Source: Microbacterium sp. JZ31
GTDB lineage: Bacteria; Actinomycetota; Actinomycetes; Actinomycetales; Microbacteriaceae
Direction: 5' to 3'
Length of the DNA: 64,000 bases
NCBI RefSeq assembly: GCF_016805985.1
Contig: NZ_CP017661.1
Coordinates: 1,240,001 to 1,304,000 of the forward strand
Below are positions 7,518 through 16,773 of the stretch, piece by piece. The number at the start of each line of letters is the position of its first letter. Positions within the stretch are counted from its first letter, which is position 1. Position numbers and translations under genes: made by a program. A model generated the notes under the pieces. That model did no database searches, had not been told where the DNA came from, and worked only from the letters and a program-made list of their open reading frames with translations.

Positions 7518-9145
7518 GGGATCCACCTCTCCGCGGTGTCTGGCGCCGTTGTGTAGGCCGTGAGCTCGCGGGCTGATGCGGGGGAGCTCGGCTGACCGGT
7601 GCCGAGATCGAAGCCTGGAAGGCCTGCGGGCGTATACGTGAGCGTCGCGCCGCCCGCCACCGTGACGGCCCCCGCGAAGATCTGGCCGCGCACGTTGAGG
7701 CTCGAGGCGATCTCCACGCGGCACGGTGAGTAGAACATGACGGGCACGTTCGTGAAGTAGAAACCGCCGCCGATCTTGAGCTGCTGATTGTTGCAAGTGG
7801 GAACGTGATCCGCCGTCGCGTCCTCATTGATGAGCCACAACTGGTCGCCGTCGGCGCTTGCGAAGCTGGCGCTGCCGGCAAGATCGAACTTCTTCGCGAA
7901 GATGGCCAGGTCGTTCTCGATCGTGAGTTGCTGGTGATCGGAGATCGTCACGATGTTGAGGCACGCCCGTGCATCGATCAGTCCCGGGCGGCCGGCGATC
8001 GTCGCAATGGCGGCGGTGAAAGAGTTGTACGTGCAGTTGCCACTCAGCGTCACGGGGGTGAAGCCGGCCCACATCTCGGGGTCGTACGGCAGATCCACCC
8101 AGTCGGCGACGACAGGGGCCGCGGGGGCGGCGGGCGCTCCGACCGGAGTGCCGACGATGGGCGTCGGCTTTGCCTGCGGCTTGCCGTCGCCGGTCACCGC
8201 GACGCCAGCTCGGATCTGCCCCTTGATGTTGACGTCGTACGACTTGAGGTTGGCGGTGCCGTTGACCCAGACACTGCCGTCGTGCGGCGTGGTCGTGCGG
8301 CCCACGGTGGCGCCCTCGTAGACGAGATCCGTACCGACCGTCATGTTCGTGCTGATGGTGGTGCCCCAGCCGATGGTCGTCTTGCCTCGTGACCAGGTGC
8401 TGCCCGAGATCGTGCCACCCGTGAGGTTCAGGTTCTGTGCGACGAGGTCGCCGCCGATCTGGGCGCCGCCCGTCGTGCTGGCATCTCCGGACGCCCAGAC
8501 GCTGCCCGCCACGACGCAGGAACCCTGCGCGGTGAAGGTGCCGCTCCTGATCACCCAGTCGGCCTCGCCCGAGCTCCCGCCGTCACAGGTGACGTTTCCT
8601 TCGCGCACGTGCACGCTCGGCTCGAGACCGTTCTCGGCGACGAGCTTGCCGGAGCCGCCCATTCCTTGCGAGCTGTAAGCGAACACCGCGGGACCGCTGG
8701 GGTTCAGAGGCACGGGCGAGCGGCTGTACACAGCTTCGAGGCTGCGCTTGACGCCGCTCTTGGCGGCGTAGCCCGGGGCATCGGCATAACCGGTCGACAC
8801 GATGCGCGCCGACTGGTTGTCGCTGGGGCAGCCGAGCTGCTCACCTGTCGCGGTGCGCTTGAGGACGACGGCGCGGAAGAACGGAGCGCCGTTTGCGCTG
8901 CCGCTCTGATAGGTCGGGCCGTGGGCGGCGCAGCGACCGGCTTCGAGATCCGCCTGCGCGACGGCGATGCCCGCCTCGGCGGCGAAGTCGGCGGCGACCG
9001 TCTGGCGGGTCTCGCCCGTGCGATCCAGCGCCGAGATGGTCGTGGCGGAGATCGTCATGGCGATCACGATGGTCACCAGCACGATGCCGACGACCGACAC
9101 CAGGGCGGATCCGTGATCATCGCGGTGGAGGCTCAGACGAGGCAT
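7514..9145 (-). CDS. PilX-like pilus protein with Gly/Thr-rich repeat domain
   Basis: 543-residue secreted or pilus-associated protein. The N-terminus (HRDDHGSALVSVVGIVLVT) has a prepilin-like Gly12 followed by a hydrophobic helix, but the usual Glu at +5 is replaced by Ser, as in PilX N-terminal domains. From about residue 165 to 310 the chain is rich in Gly, Thr, Ser, Val and short beta-like repeats, similar in texture to polymer-forming bactofilin or beta-helix modules. The start ATG at 9145 overlaps the pilW-like gene by 13 nt. It is probably a minor pilus component or a pilus-linked surface protein. Exact role unknown. Confidence 0.7.
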   Translation of the reverse strand: MPRLSLHRDDHGSALVSVVGIVLVTIVIAMTISATTISALDRTGETRQTVAADFAAEAGIAVAQADLEAGRCAAHGPTYQSGSANGAPFFRAVVLKRTATGEQLGCPSDNQSARIVSTGYADAPGYAAKSGVKRSLEAVYSRSPVPLNPSGPAVFAYSSQGMGGSGKLVAENGLEPSVHVREGNVTCDGGSSGEADWVIRSGTFTAQGSCVVAGSVWASGDASTTGGAQIGGDLVAQNLNLTGGTISGSTWSRGKTTIGWGTTISTNMTVGTDLVYEGATVGRTTTPHDGSVWVNGTANLKSYDVNIKGQIRAGVAVTGDGKPQAKPTPIVGTPVGAPAAPAAPVVADWVDLPYDPEMWAGFTPVTLSGNCTYNSFTAAIATIAGRPGLIDARACLNIVTISDHQQLTIENDLAIFAKKFDLAGSASFASADGDQLWLINEDATADHVPTCNNQQLKIGGGFYFTNVPVMFYSPCRVEIASSLNVRGQIFAGAVTVAGGATLTYTPAGLPGFDLGTGQPSSPASARELTAYTTAPDTAERWIP

Positions 9146-9675
9146 CGACTGGCCCCCGTTCCGGGGAGGCGGGGAACGACGAACGTGTCGATGAGAGTGG
9201 GCGCAGTGGCGGTCTCGACGGTGAACTGCAGGTCGACGCCGCCGTTGCGAGCAGTGAAGACCTTGACGGCCGTCGTCCTCTGCCGGGCGGCATCGGAGAG
9301 CGCGATCCAGCCGGAGCTGGGCAACGGTGTGGAGGCGGTGCCGTTTCCGTAGGTGAAGTGGGCCGACAGCGTGGTGCCGCTGATCTTCCACGCGAGGCAC
9401 TTTCCGTCGGTCCGCTGCGCGGTCATGACGGTGCCGTCCGCCTTGACCGTGACGTGCGTGGCGTTGCGCACCGAGGTCGTTATGGTGCGTGCGACTGTCT
9501 GCCCGTCGCGCGAGGCCTCGGCGGAGCCGAGGACGTTGTTCGAGCTGCGGAACGAGTTGGACAGCAGCCCGAAGCCGGCGGCGAGGACCACGCCGAGCAG
9601 CACGACGTACACGAGCAGCTCCACGAGCGTGAAGCCGCTGTCGTCGTGCGGCGTGGAGGCGTGCGCCTGGGACAT
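9133..9675 (-). CDS. Minor prepilin, PilW-like
   Basis: 180-residue prepilin with a class III signal: a short charged leader, cleavage expected after Gly14, then FTLVELLVYVVLLGVVLAAG with Glu at position +5. This is the hallmark of type IV pilins processed by PilD. The rest is a small globular region. It lies between the PilV-like and PilX-like genes, the usual arrangement of minor pilins that prime pilus assembly. The ATG at 9675 is 7 nt after the upstream gene ends. Confidence 0.8.
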   Translation of the reverse strand: MSQAHASTPHDDSGFTLVELLVYVVLLGVVLAAGFGLLSNSFRSSNNVLGSAEASRDGQTVARTITTSVRNATHVTVKADGTVMTAQRTDGKCLAWKISGTTLSAHFTYGNGTASTPLPSSGWIALSDAARQRTTAVKVFTARNGGVDLQFTVETATAPTLIDTFVVPRLPGTGASRCLV

Positions 9676-9682
9676 GACGGTC

Positions 9683-10126
9683 CTATCGGATGCGGACGAT
9701 CGCTCCGGCCGAGGCGAAGGTGGAAGCGCCCGCCGCGGCCGGGTCGGCGGCGCTCGTCGCGGACACCTGGAGGGTGACGGTGCCGCCGGCAGCGCAGATC
9801 AGCGCACCGCCGGCGTCCGTGCTCGCAGCGCCCGCAGCGCGGTGCAGATGAATGGTTACGCCACGCGGGTCCTGAAGGCTCGGCGAGGGTGCGGCGAGCC
9901 AATTCTGAATTTCCGCGCACGTGAATTGACGTGCAGAAATAGGGGAGAGCTGCTCGTTAACCGCCTGCGTCGCCGTGGTGACGGTGGTATTCACCGTCGC
10001 GGCTTTCAATCCGGTGATGAGGAGGGGCAGAAATGCCACCGCGACAATGGCGAGAAGAAGCATCGAAACGAGCGCTTCGACCATGCCGAATCCGCGGTCG
10101 TCATGAATTAATCGCGATGTGCTCAT
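9683..10126 (-). CDS. Minor prepilin, PilV-like
   Basis: 147-residue prepilin. Leader MSTSRLIHDDRG is cleaved after Gly12, followed by FGMVEALVSMLLLAIV with Glu at +5, then a short globular domain with two cysteines (FTCAEI and LICAAG). It is the first of the minor pilins behind the major pilin and is separated from it by a strong hairpin. Assignment as PilV-like rests on the N-terminus and gene order. Confidence 0.8.
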   Translation of the reverse strand: MSTSRLIHDDRGFGMVEALVSMLLLAIVAVAFLPLLITGLKAATVNTTVTTATQAVNEQLSPISARQFTCAEIQNWLAAPSPSLQDPRGVTIHLHRAAGAASTDAGGALICAAGGTVTLQVSATSAADPAAAGASTFASAGAIVRIR

Positions 10127-10152
10127 GAACGCTCGCCAGCGAAACTATGGTT

Positions 10153-10192
10153 TTGAACGCCGGCGCTTCATCAAGGAAGCGCCAGCGTTCAA
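10153..10192 (-). terminator. Hairpin behind the major pilin gene
   Basis: Two 17-nt arms (10153-10169 and 10176-10192) pair with a single mismatch around a 6-nt loop, directly between pilA and pilV. Such a hairpin can end most pilA transcripts and leave reduced read-through into the minor pilins, giving more major than minor pilin. No T tract follows on the minus strand. Confidence 0.7.
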
Positions 10193-10206
10193 CCCGTAGC
10201 GATCGC

Positions 10207-10637
10207 TTAAGGAACAAGCGTTGCGGACTTCGCGGTACCGCCCAAAGTGGCTTCCGGCTTGCCGCCGCCCCACTTGGCATTGAAAACCGCGTCCTCCGGC
10301 GTGGTACCGGTGATGGTCACCGTGATGTCTGTGGTCGTGTTCGCGGTTTCAATGGCGTCGATCTCCGTCGAGGAGATCTCGCCGCCGTTCTCGAAGACCT
10401 TCGCCATCATCTCGGACTTGGCGTTGGTAACGGCCGCCTTCACGGACTCAGCGCGCGCGGTGTCGACCGAGCCGAGGTAGATCGGGATGGCGATCGCGGC
10501 GAGGACGCCGATGATCAGGACGACGACGAGAAGCTCGATGAGCGAGAAGCCGCGGTCGTTGTTGTTCTTCAGTTCCGTGCGACGACGAACGAGCGCGTCA
10601 ATGACGCGGTTCGTCGCCCGGGGGTGGCGACGGACAT
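10207..10637 (-). CDS. pilA: Major type IV pilin PilA (apparent frameshift in leader)
   Basis: Major pilin subunit. The body has NNNDRG followed by FSLIELLVVVLIIGVLAAIA, a canonical class III prepilin cleavage site and N-terminal helix, then about 100 residues of small globular domain. No standard start with a ribosome site exists in the pilin frame: the only in-frame ATG (10704) gives a leader of about 50 residues and has no good Shine-Dalgarno. An ATG at 10637 is preceded by AGGAGC but is one frame off. Adding one base in the G run at 10620-10624 joins the two and gives a 30-residue leader beginning MSVATPRATN. I annotate from 10637 on that reading. It has its own promoter upstream and a terminator downstream. 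Confidence 0.75.
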
Positions 10638-10763
10638 AGGGGGAGCTCCTGTTCAGGACGGTCTTGATCGTGTTGAGACACCAGCTGATCCCGGAGCATC
10701 TCACAGAGCAGCAGTGACGACTTCCTCACCTGGTGGAGAACTCCGGGGGGAATTCTCCAGGTC

Positions 10764-10769
10764 AGTATA
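10764..10769 (-). promoter_or_regulatory. -10 element of the pilA promoter
   Basis: TATACT on the minus strand, just behind the pilC stop, is the best -10 match in the pilus locus. Transcription from here would give pilA a leader of about 120 nt. No convincing -35 is found at 17 nt; a TTGACG lies only 13 nt upstream. Confidence 0.5.
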
Positions 10770-10784
10770 CCGGTAAGTCGGCCG

Positions 10785-12016
10785 TCAACCCGTCTGCTGG
10801 ATCTGGTCGAATACTCCGAAGATCGGCAGGTAGAGGGAAAGTATCATCCCACCGACGATGATTCCAACGAGAACCACCATCAGCGGTTCAATCATGGCGG
10901 TAAGACGCGTCGCCGTCTGCTGAACCTCCCGGTCAGTGAAATCCGCGACCCTTTTCAGCATCGAATCGAGCGCTCCGGTGTCCTCGCCGACGGCGACCAT
11001 CTGGCTCACCAGTGGAGGGAAGACGGGTTCGTCGACGATAAGCGCGGCGAGCGACTTCCCTCGTCGCACGCCGTCGGCCACGCGACCGACGGCCTCCTCC
11101 ACGACGGCGCTGCCGGCGGTCTGCTTCACGATCGCGAGCGCCTGCAGGATGGGCACACCGGCGCTCAGCGTGGTGGACAGCGTGCGCGTGAACCGCGCGA
11201 TCGCGACCTGCTTGAAGAACGGGCCGAGCACGGGCACCTTGCCGCGCGCCCGGTCGATGGCCTCGCGCACGGCCGGCTGATGGCCGTACCTGCGGAACCA
11301 GAGCACACCACCGAAAACCAGCACGACGAGCAGCGGCCCGAGCCAGATCATGTTCTCGGAGAGGGTCACCAGGATCTGCGTCGGCAGCGGCAGGTCTCCG
11401 CCCAAGTCGGCGAACATCTTCTGGAACACCGGCACGATGAAGATCAGCATCGCGATCACCGCGAGCACGGCGACGCACAGGACGATCACGGGGTAGGTCA
11501 GCGCGGCCTTGACGGTGTCGCGGATCTTCAGGTCGGCGTCGAAGCTGTCGGTGGCCGAGTTCAGGGAGTCGGCGAGGAAGCCGCCGGCCTCGCCCGCGCG
11601 TACGAGGTGCACGAGCAGGGGCGGGAAGACATCCGGTCGCTTGGCGAAGGCGTCCGACAGCGGCTGACCGCGCTCGATGTCGCGCAGCACCGTCGTGAAC
11701 ACGTCGCGCAGCCGCACGTTGTCGATTTGACCGACGATGATCGACAGCCCGCGCACGAGCGTGAGCCCGGCGTCGATCATGGTGGAGATCTGCCGGATGG
11801 CGATCGAGACCTCGCGCAGGGAGATCTTCTTCTGGAACAGCGAGAAGTCGATCTCCCGCGTGAGGATGCTGGACTCGGTGACCGACGTCACCGTGATCCC
11901 CATCTCGCGGACGCGCGCCATGGCCGCGGCCTTGCTGGGTGCGTCCACGGTTCCGCGGCGCCTCTTGCCCGTCGTGTCGCGCCCGACGTAGTCGAACGCC
12001 TGCGCGGTGCTCGTGC

Positions 12017-12020
<4 letters not shown>
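10785..12020 (-). CDS. pilC: Type IV pilus inner-membrane platform protein PilC
   Basis: Platform protein of 411 residues (GspF family) that connects the PilB/PilT motors to the growing pilus. Two related cytoplasmic GspF domains are visible (about residues 70-190 and 270-395), each with the conserved RAGE(A)GG- or VGEDTG-like loop, separated by hydrophobic segments at about 170-195 and 220-245 and with a final hydrophobic segment near the C-terminus. The ATG at 12020 overlaps the pilT stop (ATGA). Length is normal for PilC. Confidence 0.9.
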
Positions 12021-13324
<1,304 letters not shown>

Positions 13325-13334
13325 CCTTCTCGGC

Positions 13335-15020
13335 TCACGCCACGACGCGCAGGATCTCCTCGATCGAGGTCATCCCGTCCAGCGCCTTGAGCCAGCCGTC
13401 CTCCCGCAGTGTGTGCATGCCCTGGGCGCGGGCGACGTGCGCGATCTCGCTGCTCGATGCGCGCGCGACGGCAAGGCGCTCGATCTCCTCGGTCACCGCC
13501 ATCACCTCGTGGATCGCACTGCGGCCGCGGTACCCCGTCTCGGCGCAGTGCTGGCAGCCCACGGGACGGTAGACCGGGCGCGCGTCGCCGGCCGGCCTGA
13601 CGAAGCCGCTGGCATGCAGCTCGTCGTCCGTGACGGCATCCTGCTCCTTGCAGCGGTCGCAGAGCCGGCGGATCAGTCGCTGCGCGACCACGACGTCCAG
13701 GGCAGAGCCGACCAGGAACGGCTCCACGCCCATCTCGATCAGACGCGTCACGGCGCTGGGGGCGTCGTTCGTGTGCAGCGTCGAGAGCACGAGGTGGCCC
13801 GTGAGGGCCGACTCGATCGCGATGTTCGCCGTCTCGGCGTCGCGGATCTCGCCCACGAGCATGACGTCAGGGTCGGACCGCAGGATCGCGCGCAGCGCGT
13901 TCGCGAACGTCAGGCCCGCCTGCGTGTTGATCTGCACCTGGTTGACGCCGGACATCCGGTACTCGACCGGGTCCTCGATCGTGATCACGTTCACCTCGGG
14001 CTTGGCGAGCTCGCTGACCGTCGAGTACAGGGTCGTGGACTTGCCGGATCCCGTCGGCCCGGTGACGAGGATCATGCCGTACGGCTTCGTGTACGCGGCG
14101 CGATAGGTCTCGAGGTTGCGGGGCGACAGGTTGAGGCTCTCGAGCGAGATCGCGGTGCCCGACTGGTCGAGGATGCGCATGACGATCTTCTCGCCCCATA
14201 CGGTCGGCAGCGTCGCCACGCGGAGGTCGATCTTGCGACCCTCGTGCTGCACCGAGATGCGGCCGTCCTGCGGGATGCGGCGCTCGGCGATGTCGATGTC
14301 GCTCATGATCTTCAGGCGCGAGATGACGCCCGACTGGATCGACTTGGGCGCGCTCGGCATCTCGTGCAGCACGCCGTCGATGCGGTACCGCACACGCACG
14401 CGGTCGGCGGTGGGCTCGATGTGGATGTCGCTCGCGCGGTCGCGGATGCCCTGCCCGAGCACGAGGTTCACGAACCGGACGATCGGGGCGTCGTCCTCCG
14501 TGCCGCCGCCGGTGACGACGAATGTGCCGTCGTCGGGAGCCCCCTCCTCGCTCGTCTCGAGGCTGTTCGAGAGGGCGCTGAGCTCCTCGTCGGCGCGGTG
14601 GTACCGGTCGATGTAAGTGTGGATGTCGCTCGCGGTCGCGACGACGATCGTCACGGGCATGCCGTACGCGACGCGGACGTCGTCGAGCGCGACCACGTTC
14701 TCCGGATCGGCCATCGCGAGCACCACCTGCGACGGCCCGGATCCGCTCCGTACCCCGAGCGGGGCGATCTCGTTCGCGTGGGCGAACGACACCGACAGAC
14801 GGGACAGCAGTTCGGGGTCGCCCTTCTCGTCCTCCAGCTGCACGAACGGCACGCCGAACTGCACGGCTCTGGCGCGCGCGTACGCCACCTCTGACAGTTC
14901 GCCGGAGTCGAGCAGCTCGCGCAGCCGCAGCATCTCGTCGCGCTCGCTGCCGGCGAGCTCGAGTGCGCGCTCGCGCGCGAGGGCGCCCTGGCGCACGAGG
15001 ATGTGGATCAGTGCGGCCAC
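13335..15020 (-). CDS. pilB: Type IV pilus assembly ATPase PilB
   Basis: Extension motor of 561 residues. An N-terminal MshEN-type domain (about 1-150) is followed by RASDIHIEP at 195-203, Walker A GPTGSGKST at 321-329, the Asp and Walker B boxes, and the zinc-binding cysteines Cys454, Cys457, Cys489 and Cys492. Length and order are standard for PilB/GspE. The GTG at 15020 follows AAGGAG. It is the first gene of the minus-strand pilus operon and is followed by pilT after 10 nt. Confidence 0.92.
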   Translation of the reverse strand: MAALIHILVRQGALARERALELAGSERDEMLRLRELLDSGELSEVAYARARAVQFGVPFVQLEDEKGDPELLSRLSVSFAHANEIAPLGVRSGSGPSQVVLAMADPENVVALDDVRVAYGMPVTIVVATASDIHTYIDRYHRADEELSALSNSLETSEEGAPDDGTFVVTGGGTEDDAPIVRFVNLVLGQGIRDRASDIHIEPTADRVRVRYRIDGVLHEMPSAPKSIQSGVISRLKIMSDIDIAERRIPQDGRISVQHEGRKIDLRVATLPTVWGEKIVMRILDQSGTAISLESLNLSPRNLETYRAAYTKPYGMILVTGPTGSGKSTTLYSTVSELAKPEVNVITIEDPVEYRMSGVNQVQINTQAGLTFANALRAILRSDPDVMLVGEIRDAETANIAIESALTGHLVLSTLHTNDAPSAVTRLIEMGVEPFLVGSALDVVVAQRLIRRLCDRCKEQDAVTDDELHASGFVRPAGDARPVYRPVGCQHCAETGYRGRSAIHEVMAVTEEIERLAVARASSSEIAHVARAQGMHTLREDGWLKALDGMTSIEEILRVVA

Positions 15021-15125
15021 TGGACTCCTTCGGGGCAGGATCGCGTCGAATGCCGGGGCGGCTCATCCTATCTCCGGCATCCGGCGTTCGGCTGACACGC
15101 CCGAGAGGCGTCGGTTCCGCCTCGA

Positions 15126-15155
15126 TTGGCGCCCGAGCGAGGTGGCTGGTAACGT
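15126..15155 (+). promoter_or_regulatory. Promoter of tRNA-Lys
   Basis: TTGGCG (15126-15131) and TAACGT (15150-15155) are separated by 18 nt and lie about 45 nt before the tRNA gene, a normal layout for a vegetative tRNA promoter. Confidence 0.5.
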
Positions 15156-15197
15156 AGTCCCTCGGTTCACGAGAGCGAGAATTCCTCTCCAGAGCAT

Positions 15198-15273
15198 GCG
15201 CCTCTAGCTCAATCGGCAGAGCAACTGACTCTTAATCAGTGGGTTCAGGGTTCAAGTCCCTGGGGGCGCACCA
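15198..15273 (+). tRNA. tRNA-Lys (anticodon CTT)
   Basis: A 76-nt tRNA with encoded CCA end. The acceptor stem pairs GCGCCTC with GGGGCGC (one T-G pair), the anticodon stem ACTGA/TCAGT encloses CTCTTAA with anticodon CTT at its centre, and the T arm is CAGGG-TTCAAGT-CCCTG. It reads AAG lysine codons, which dominate in high-GC genomes. Confidence 0.97.
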
Positions 15274-15279
15274 CCGAAC

Positions 15280-15322
15280 GAAGCCCCGGCAGATCGATCC
15301 CTGGATGATCAGCCGGGGCTTC
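15280..15322 (+). terminator. Terminator after tRNA-Lys
   Basis: A perfect 11-bp stem (15280-15290 with 15312-15322) lies 6 nt after the tRNA. The 21-nt loop can itself fold partly (GATCGATCC against GGATGATC). Confidence 0.7.
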
Positions 15323-15361
15323 TGCGCGTCCGGTGCGACGGCGGGCGTGCGAGCGTGAAAC

Positions 15362-15400
15362 AGAGCCCCGGCGGATCGCAGGACGATCCGCCGGGGCTCT
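15362..15400. terminator. Terminator behind the GntR gene
   Basis: A perfect 17-bp stem (15362-15378 with 15384-15400) with loop CAGGA, 20 nt beyond the stop of the minus-strand GntR gene. It faces the tRNA terminator and can act in both directions. Confidence 0.75.
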
Positions 15401-15420
15401 CCGGTCGTACGCGGTGGGCC

Positions 15421-16044
15421 TCAGTCCGGCAGGCCGCAGTGCGCGCGGATGGCCCGCTCGCCCTCTGCGGCGTCGCCCGTGCGCACGGCGTCGCGCAGCG
15501 CCGTGAGGTAGGGGAGCATGGCGGCCGAGGAGGCCTCGTCATCGGACGTGGCGAGGTTCCGCTGGATCGCGATGCCGATGTCCGTCGAAAGGTTCGCAAG
15601 GAACTCGTTCTCGCTGCAGCTGACGAGCAGCTCGTTCACCTCGCGCTGGGCGGTGAGGCCCTGATTCGAGTGGATCATCCGCGCGATGATCTCGTCGATC
15701 TGCAGCGCGGCCTCCTGCCGCTGCTCCTCGGACATCTTGGCGAGCGCCATGCGCAGCAGCGAGACGGTGTAGTGGGCGACGAAGTCGAGCGTCGACCGCA
15801 CCATCCCGGGCGTCACCGTCGTGACGCGCGTGTACCGGCTCGCCGCGGTCTCGATCAGGCCCACGCGCTGCAGGCGCTGAAGCGCCTCGCGCACCGGCAT
15901 CCGGGAGACGCCGAGCTGCGTCGCGAGGTCCTGATCCCGAACGCGCGATCCCGCGGGGAGGGTGCCGTCCATGATGGCGGCGGCTATGCGCTCCGCGACC
16001 ATGTCGCTGAGCCGCTGGGGGCTGATCTCGAGCGCTTCAATCAA
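15421..16044 (-). CDS. GntR family regulator (FCD type)
   Basis: DNA-binding regulator of about 207 residues. The N-terminal winged helix-turn-helix (residues 8-75, including QDLATQLGVSRMPVREALQRL) is typical GntR, and the all-helical C-terminal part fits an FCD ligand-binding domain. The TTG at 16044 is proposed as start because GGAG lies 9 nt upstream and the helix-turn-helix begins soon after; the longer frame to 16200 adds sequence without domain character. It stands alone between a tRNA terminator and a small membrane protein gene. A perfect 16-bp palindrome about 120 bp upstream may be its operator. Ligand unknown. Confidence 0.8.
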   Translation of the reverse strand: MIEALEISPQRLSDMVAERIAAAIMDGTLPAGSRVRDQDLATQLGVSRMPVREALQRLQRVGLIETAASRYTRVTTVTPGMVRSTLDFVAHYTVSLLRMALAKMSEEQRQEAALQIDEIIARMIHSNQGLTAQREVNELLVSCSENEFLANLSTDIGIAIQRNLATSDDEASSAAMLPYLTALRDAVRTGDAAEGERAIRAHCGLPD

Positions 16045-16164
16045 TCGACTGCTCCAACCTGGGATGAACGGGTAGGCCGGCGACGACCGCACAGCGAGTC
16101 GGGGAGCGCACGTCGAGGATGCGCCTCGCGCGGTGTCGTCGGCTGCAGGCCGGCGGTTCGGAAC

Positions 16165-16180
16165 TTTCGGGATCCCGAAA
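16165..16180. promoter_or_regulatory. Perfect 16-bp palindrome, candidate GntR operator
   Basis: TTTCGGGATCCCGAAA is perfectly symmetric and lies in the 253-nt gap upstream of the GntR gene. FCD-type regulators bind short symmetric sites in their own promoters, so autoregulation is a reasonable inference. The rest of the gap shows no clear gene. Confidence 0.45.
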
Positions 16181-16297
16181 TCCGCGGCATGCGATCCCAC
16201 AAATATGCAGGACGAAGACCCGTGCGTCTATGGGAACCCGCGTCGAAGCGGCGGATTCATAGCAACTCGACCGGTTGGCGCCCACCCGGGCGCCGGC

Positions 16298-16606
16298 TCA
16301 GCGGCGGGAGCGCTTGTCGCGCGCGTTCTGACGGCGCTTGTCGAGCTCCTTGTTGGCGTCCTTGAGGGAGAAGTACTTCTCCTCCTTGCCGTGGATAGGG
16401 GAGTCCTCGGAGACCGGAAGCCCGCGGCTCGCCTTCCGGATGTCCATGATCGTCCCGATCGTCACGGCGAGCGTCACGCCCCAGCTGAGCCATCCGAGCG
16501 CGGTGCGCCAGGTGAACTTCTGGGCGTTGGCGCCGCGCAGCAGCGCGTACCCGCTCGTGAGGGTGCCGATGAGTCCCGTTCCGGTCACGTACTTGCGCAG
16601 TCCCAT
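16298..16606 (-). CDS. Small membrane protein of unknown function
   Basis: 102-residue protein with two hydrophobic segments at about residues 6-24 and 33-55 and a charged Lys/Arg-rich C-terminal tail. The ATG at 16606 lies 7 nt after a TACGTT hexamer, which suggests a leaderless transcript; the longer frame to 16771 has no ribosome site. It is divergent from otsA. No family recognised. Confidence 0.65.
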   Translation of the reverse strand: MGLRKYVTGTGLIGTLTSGYALLRGANAQKFTWRTALGWLSWGVTLAVTIGTIMDIRKASRGLPVSEDSPIHGKEEKYFSLKDANKELDKRRQNARDKRSRR

Positions 16607-16773
16607 GGGCACCAACGTAGTGGCCCGCGCGGCGGGCCGCAGGGGCTTGCGCGGGCGGCGTCTCCGTGTCACGGGCATAACCGGCGCGGAATGCATCGTC
16701 AAGCCCCGGCTCCCGGTCCGCGGCGGAAACCGCCCGCTGATAGCGTGAAAAAGAGCCCCGAGGAGGAGCAACC

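Noticed and set aside
4609-7881. 1090-codon minus-strand frame covering pilN, pilM and pilD
   Set aside because: Only the last 355 codons (pilN) are real; the rest is out-of-frame sequence of pilM and pilD, whose own frames carry the family motifs.
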